Shown: positions 13,278 through 15,688 of the stretch, one piece after another
Numbering within the stretch: the stretch's first letter is position 1
How the letters are laid out: every line of letters begins with the position of its first letter
Source of the DNA: Methanobrevibacter sp.
GTDB taxonomy: Archaea > Methanobacteriota > Methanobacteria > Methanobacteriales > Methanobacteriaceae
DNA length: 15,688 bases
Reading direction: 5' to 3'
NCBI RefSeq assembly: GCF_015062985.1
Contig: NZ_SUTI01000025.1
Location: 1 to 15,688 of the forward strand
The notes under the pieces: generated by a model
Databases searched by the model: none
What the model saw: only the letters and a program-made list of their open reading frames with translations
What the model was told of the DNA's origin: nothing
Translations under genes and position numbers: made by a program

Positions 13278-14240
13278 TTAATTTTCCTCCATGTATTCTC
13301 TTACCGGAGCAAAGAATTCAATTAAGAAATCTTTAATTCCATTTTTTAAATCCATTGGGTGTAAGTTACCTTCACTAAAGTCTTTAATTAACTCATCATG
13401 TGTAAGCTCTATGTCGCCACCGAATTTTTCAGGTCTTTTGATAAGTAAGGTATCTTGATTTGGGAAAACGAAGGTTTCTGCAATTTCAATCATAGGGTTA
13501 CCTTCAATTTCGCCTTGAGGACAGAAACTTTTCTTGATTTTTTTAGCAATCACTTCGACTGAATCATCAACAGCAATGTAGTTTCCTTTACTTGAAGACA
13601 TTTTAGCATCGCCGTCAAGTCCATGCAATAATGGTGTGTGGATACAAACAGGAACGTTTTCACCAATTTTTTCCAGATTTTCTCTTGCCAACATTTGGAT
13701 TTTTCTTTGTTCCATTCCACCAAGCGCAATATCAACGTTTAAGGCAGCCATATCTACAGTTTGCATTATTGGATAAATCACGCTTGCCACTTTAGGATTG
13801 TCGTCTGCACGACTTACCTGATCCATACTTCTTCTTGCTCTTTTCAAGGTGGTCATTGTGGCTAGCTGATATACTTTATCGGTATATTCAGGATCTAACT
13901 GGAATGATGAACCTAAAACATATTCAGTTGTTTCATCAAGACCCAGAGCTTGAAAACATCTTTTGTTGTATTCGGCAGTTTCAGCAATTTCTTCGATAGT
14001 TCCTTTTCCATTTAAAAATGCGTGATAATCTGCAAGAAGGATTTTAATTTTAAAACCTAATTTTTGTAGTTGTTTTAATTTTTGTACAGTTACGGCATGT
14101 CCTAAATGGATTTTTCCTGAAGGTTCATAACCAGTATAGGCTATAGGTTCGTCTTTTTCAAGAACTTCTTTCAGCTCTTCGGTATCTATAACTTCTAAGG
14201 TTCCTTCTTCGATTAATTGAATTTTTTCTTCAATATTCAT
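13278..14240 (-). CDS. tyrS: Tyrosyl-tRNA synthetase, archaeal type
   Basis: A 320-aa class I aminoacyl-tRNA synthetase that charges tRNA-Tyr. The HIGH motif is HLGH at residues 45-48 (SGKIHLGHAV) and the KMSKS loop is KMSSS at 213-217. Tyr35, Tyr156, Gln160 and Asp163 sit where the Methanocaldococcus enzyme binds tyrosine (Tyr32, Tyr151, Gln155, Asp158). The compact C-terminal anticodon domain and length are those of archaeal/eukaryotic TyrRS; the bacterial S4 tail is absent. AGTGAT directly after the NMD3 stop, 4 nt before the ATG, serves as ribosome binding site; the gap to nmd3 is only 8 nt, so the two are co-transcribed. Confidence 0.95.
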   Translation of the reverse strand: MNIEEKIQLIEEGTLEVIDTEELKEVLEKDEPIAYTGYEPSGKIHLGHAVTVQKLKQLQKLGFKIKILLADYHAFLNGKGTIEEIAETAEYNKRCFQALGLDETTEYVLGSSFQLDPEYTDKVYQLATMTTLKRARRSMDQVSRADDNPKVASVIYPIMQTVDMAALNVDIALGGMEQRKIQMLARENLEKIGENVPVCIHTPLLHGLDGDAKMSSSKGNYIAVDDSVEVIAKKIKKSFCPQGEIEGNPMIEIAETFVFPNQDTLLIKRPEKFGGDIELTHDELIKDFSEGNLHPMDLKNGIKDFLIEFFAPVREYMEEN

Positions 14241-14248
14241 TTTATCAC

Positions 14249-15292
14249 TTAATTCAGTAAATATGTGTAATAATCAATTTTTATAATCTTGACTTCATCA
14301 CCAACATTCAACACGGAATATTCATCTTTCATTTCCAAATCCAGTGCTGAATAATCAACGGGATCCAATATTTGGATAATCTGCGGTGATTTTGAGATTA
14401 CTGTTGTTGTTTCTATTTCATCTGATTTCTTAACCAATTCAATATCTTCCATATTTTTCAATGGGATGTGGTGCTGTTTTTTTGATACAATATCGTTTCC
14501 AACAACTCTGTTTTTATCGATTCCTTTAACTTGGATTAGCTTGTCATCGTACTTGATGATGTCTTCTTTTTCAAATTCGGGAATTCTAATTGAAATCCAA
14601 ATTCTGTAAAGTCCCTTTCCGGTGGATTTGTCTTCACTGATAAGTCTTGGAGATTCTTTAATTATTCCGCCGAATTCTTCTTTTAGAGCTTCAACAACTT
14701 TTCTTCCGCTTTTTAAAGATCCGATATAATAATCGCGACCTTCTTTAAGTTTTGCTATTTGAGGACAATAAGCCAATTTATCTTTTTTGTATTGCTTAAT
14801 TAATGTCCTTTCAACTATTTCATCAGCTTTGTCGTATTCTTCAGTTTTTATGTCTCGTTTATCTGCTCTAAATTGAATTACAGATTCATAATACCCGGAT
14901 TGTACTTTGCTGCATGTTGGACAAACTGTTTTTAGAATTCTAACTTCAGTTTCATGGGTTTCTTCTATTTGTGTACCTTCAACTTCACCAATGATTTCAA
15001 CGCAGCATTCAGCTATTGTTCCTTTCATCTGTTTTATTTCAAGTGTCACATGTTCATCTGAGACTTCATCGGCGATTTTTATGTTTCTCTCAAGTGCTCT
15101 GTAGATTATCTCTTCTTCAGGGATAAATTCCTCTGACCATTTCCCTTCTTCGAGTTTGCTGTTACAATGGCTGCAGATTTGAACTTCAATCCTTTTAGGC
15201 AGTTCAATCATCTGAAAATCTTTTAAAAAACAGTCTATGCAGATGTCGCCAACCATTTTTTTATCAGTACTTCCACACTCTGGACAAAACAT
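14249..15292 (-). CDS. nmd3: NMD3 family ribosome-associated protein
   Basis: A 347-aa homologue of eukaryotic NMD3, the adapter for export of the large ribosomal subunit; in archaea, which lack a nucleus, a role in large-subunit maturation is likely. The N-terminal zinc-binding part has CPEC (C3, C6), CIDC (C18, C21), CSHC (C40, C43) and CPTC (C124, C127), the four CxxC knuckles of the family. The C-terminal half is beta-rich and ends in an OB/SH3-like region (VLNVGDEVKIIKIDYYTYLLN). It lies between aIF2-beta (30 nt upstream) and TyrRS (8 nt downstream) in one operon. No ribosome binding site is visible before the ATG (TTGATATCATG), unlike the other genes of the operon. Confidence 0.9.
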   Translation of the reverse strand: MFCPECGSTDKKMVGDICIDCFLKDFQMIELPKRIEVQICSHCNSKLEEGKWSEEFIPEEEIIYRALERNIKIADEVSDEHVTLEIKQMKGTIAECCVEIIGEVEGTQIEETHETEVRILKTVCPTCSKVQSGYYESVIQFRADKRDIKTEEYDKADEIVERTLIKQYKKDKLAYCPQIAKLKEGRDYYIGSLKSGRKVVEALKEEFGGIIKESPRLISEDKSTGKGLYRIWISIRIPEFEKEDIIKYDDKLIQVKGIDKNRVVGNDIVSKKQHHIPLKNMEDIELVKKSDEIETTTVISKSPQIIQILDPVDYSALDLEMKDEYSVLNVGDEVKIIKIDYYTYLLN

Positions 15293-15322
15293 GATATCAA
15301 TAAAATAAGTAAAAAGGTAAAA

Positions 15323-15688
15323 TTATAATGTTTTTAAAGGTGCTGTTGCACCGCATGCAGCACATTTAAGTAAGAATATTCTACCTTCTCTGATGATTCT
15401 TGTATCAGGTCTGTTACATTCATGGCAGATTACATATTTGTCTACATAATCCTCGATTCTCTCGTTGATTAGGTAATGTGTAAATTTACCTTGTAAAATT
15501 GCTCTTTGACCTTCGATATTTCCTGCAGTACCTAATTCTCTCATTAAGAATTTTAATAAATGTTGTGGGTCTCTGTTTAAACCTTCTGCAACATCTTTAA
15601 AGTTTTTGATAAATGTTCTATTACCTTGGATATCTGAATAAGCTTTAGGAATTTTGAATCTTTTGTGTTCAAATACTTCAGGAGGTAA
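15323..15688 (-). CDS. eif2b: Translation initiation factor aIF2-beta (5' end beyond window)
   Basis: The last 121 residues of the beta subunit of aIF2, the GTPase complex that delivers initiator tRNA. The frame is open to the window edge. It begins LPPEVFEHKRFKIPKAYSDI, continues through NRDPQHLLKFLMRELGTAG and GQRAILQGKFTHYLINERIE, and ends with the C4 zinc ribbon CHEC...CAAC and the usual tail GATAPLKTL. Full-length archaeal proteins are about 135-140 aa, so roughly 15 N-terminal residues are missing. A start at the internal ATG at 15544 would lose the conserved N-terminal half and is rejected. First gene seen of the aIF2-beta/NMD3/TyrRS/70-aa operon. Confidence 0.95.
   Translation of the reverse strand, partial: LPPEVFEHKRFKIPKAYSDIQGNRTFIKNFKDVAEGLNRDPQHLLKFLMRELGTAGNIEGQRAILQGKFTHYLINERIEDYVDKYVICHECNRPDTRIIREGRIFLLKCAACGATAPLKTL

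Noticed and set aside
1..15688. CRISPR array, insertion sequence, tRNA or rRNA gene
   Set aside because: No regularly spaced repeats, no transposase frame with terminal inverted repeats, and no cloverleaf or rRNA-like segment were seen when reading both strands by eye.

Overview
The window looks like a chromosomal piece of an AT-rich methanogenic archaeon, most likely Methanobrevibacter or a close relative (Methanobacteriaceae). This is inferred from archaeal aIF2-beta, NMD3 and archaeal-type tyrosyl-tRNA synthetase, TTTATATA-like TATA boxes, GGTGAT/AGGAGG ribosome binding sites, a DUF447 protein, a DUF1211-type fragment, and relics of the transglutaminase-like family that is common in Methanobrevibacter. 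No database search was possible.

Left part (1-5450), accessory in character. A complete MntA/HepT toxin-antitoxin pair (26-647) is followed by a gene-poor stretch. That stretch holds a decayed transglutaminase-like paralog and a 36-nt leader element. Next, on the minus strand, come a small DUF308 membrane protein and a DHA2-type MFS exporter. The exporter is divergent from a DUF447 flavin-reductase-like gene (3315-3956). Its intergenic region carries two copies of one element, each in the orientation of its own gene and each about 15-17 bp upstream of a TATA-like box. Downstream of the DUF447 gene lies a second, clearer transglutaminase-like pseudogene (4081-4354) behind the same 36-nt leader. 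Then come a truncated DUF1211/TMEM175-like remnant and an intact hexapeptide-repeat acetyltransferase.

Middle part (5452-12379), all minus strand. A MutS-family ATPase with N-terminal helix-hairpin-helix motifs probably has its own promoter. Upstream of it are two tandem, translationally coupled large U32-family proteins (833 and 806 aa). By family they are RNA or metabolite hydroxylases of the RlhA/TrhP/UbiU type rather than true peptidases.

Right part (12380-15688), housekeeping. Thymidylate kinase is divergent from the U32 pair and probably has a leaderless mRNA. Facing it is a translation operon on the minus strand: aIF2-beta (cut by the window edge), NMD3, TyrRS and a 70-aa protein of unknown function. 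It ends in a hairpin plus T-tract.

The strongest candidates for something undescribed are the paired promoter element linking the MFS exporter with the DUF447 protein, the coupled U32 pair, and the repeated leader that outlived the transglutaminase-like genes behind it. No CRISPR array, insertion sequence, tRNA or rRNA was seen.
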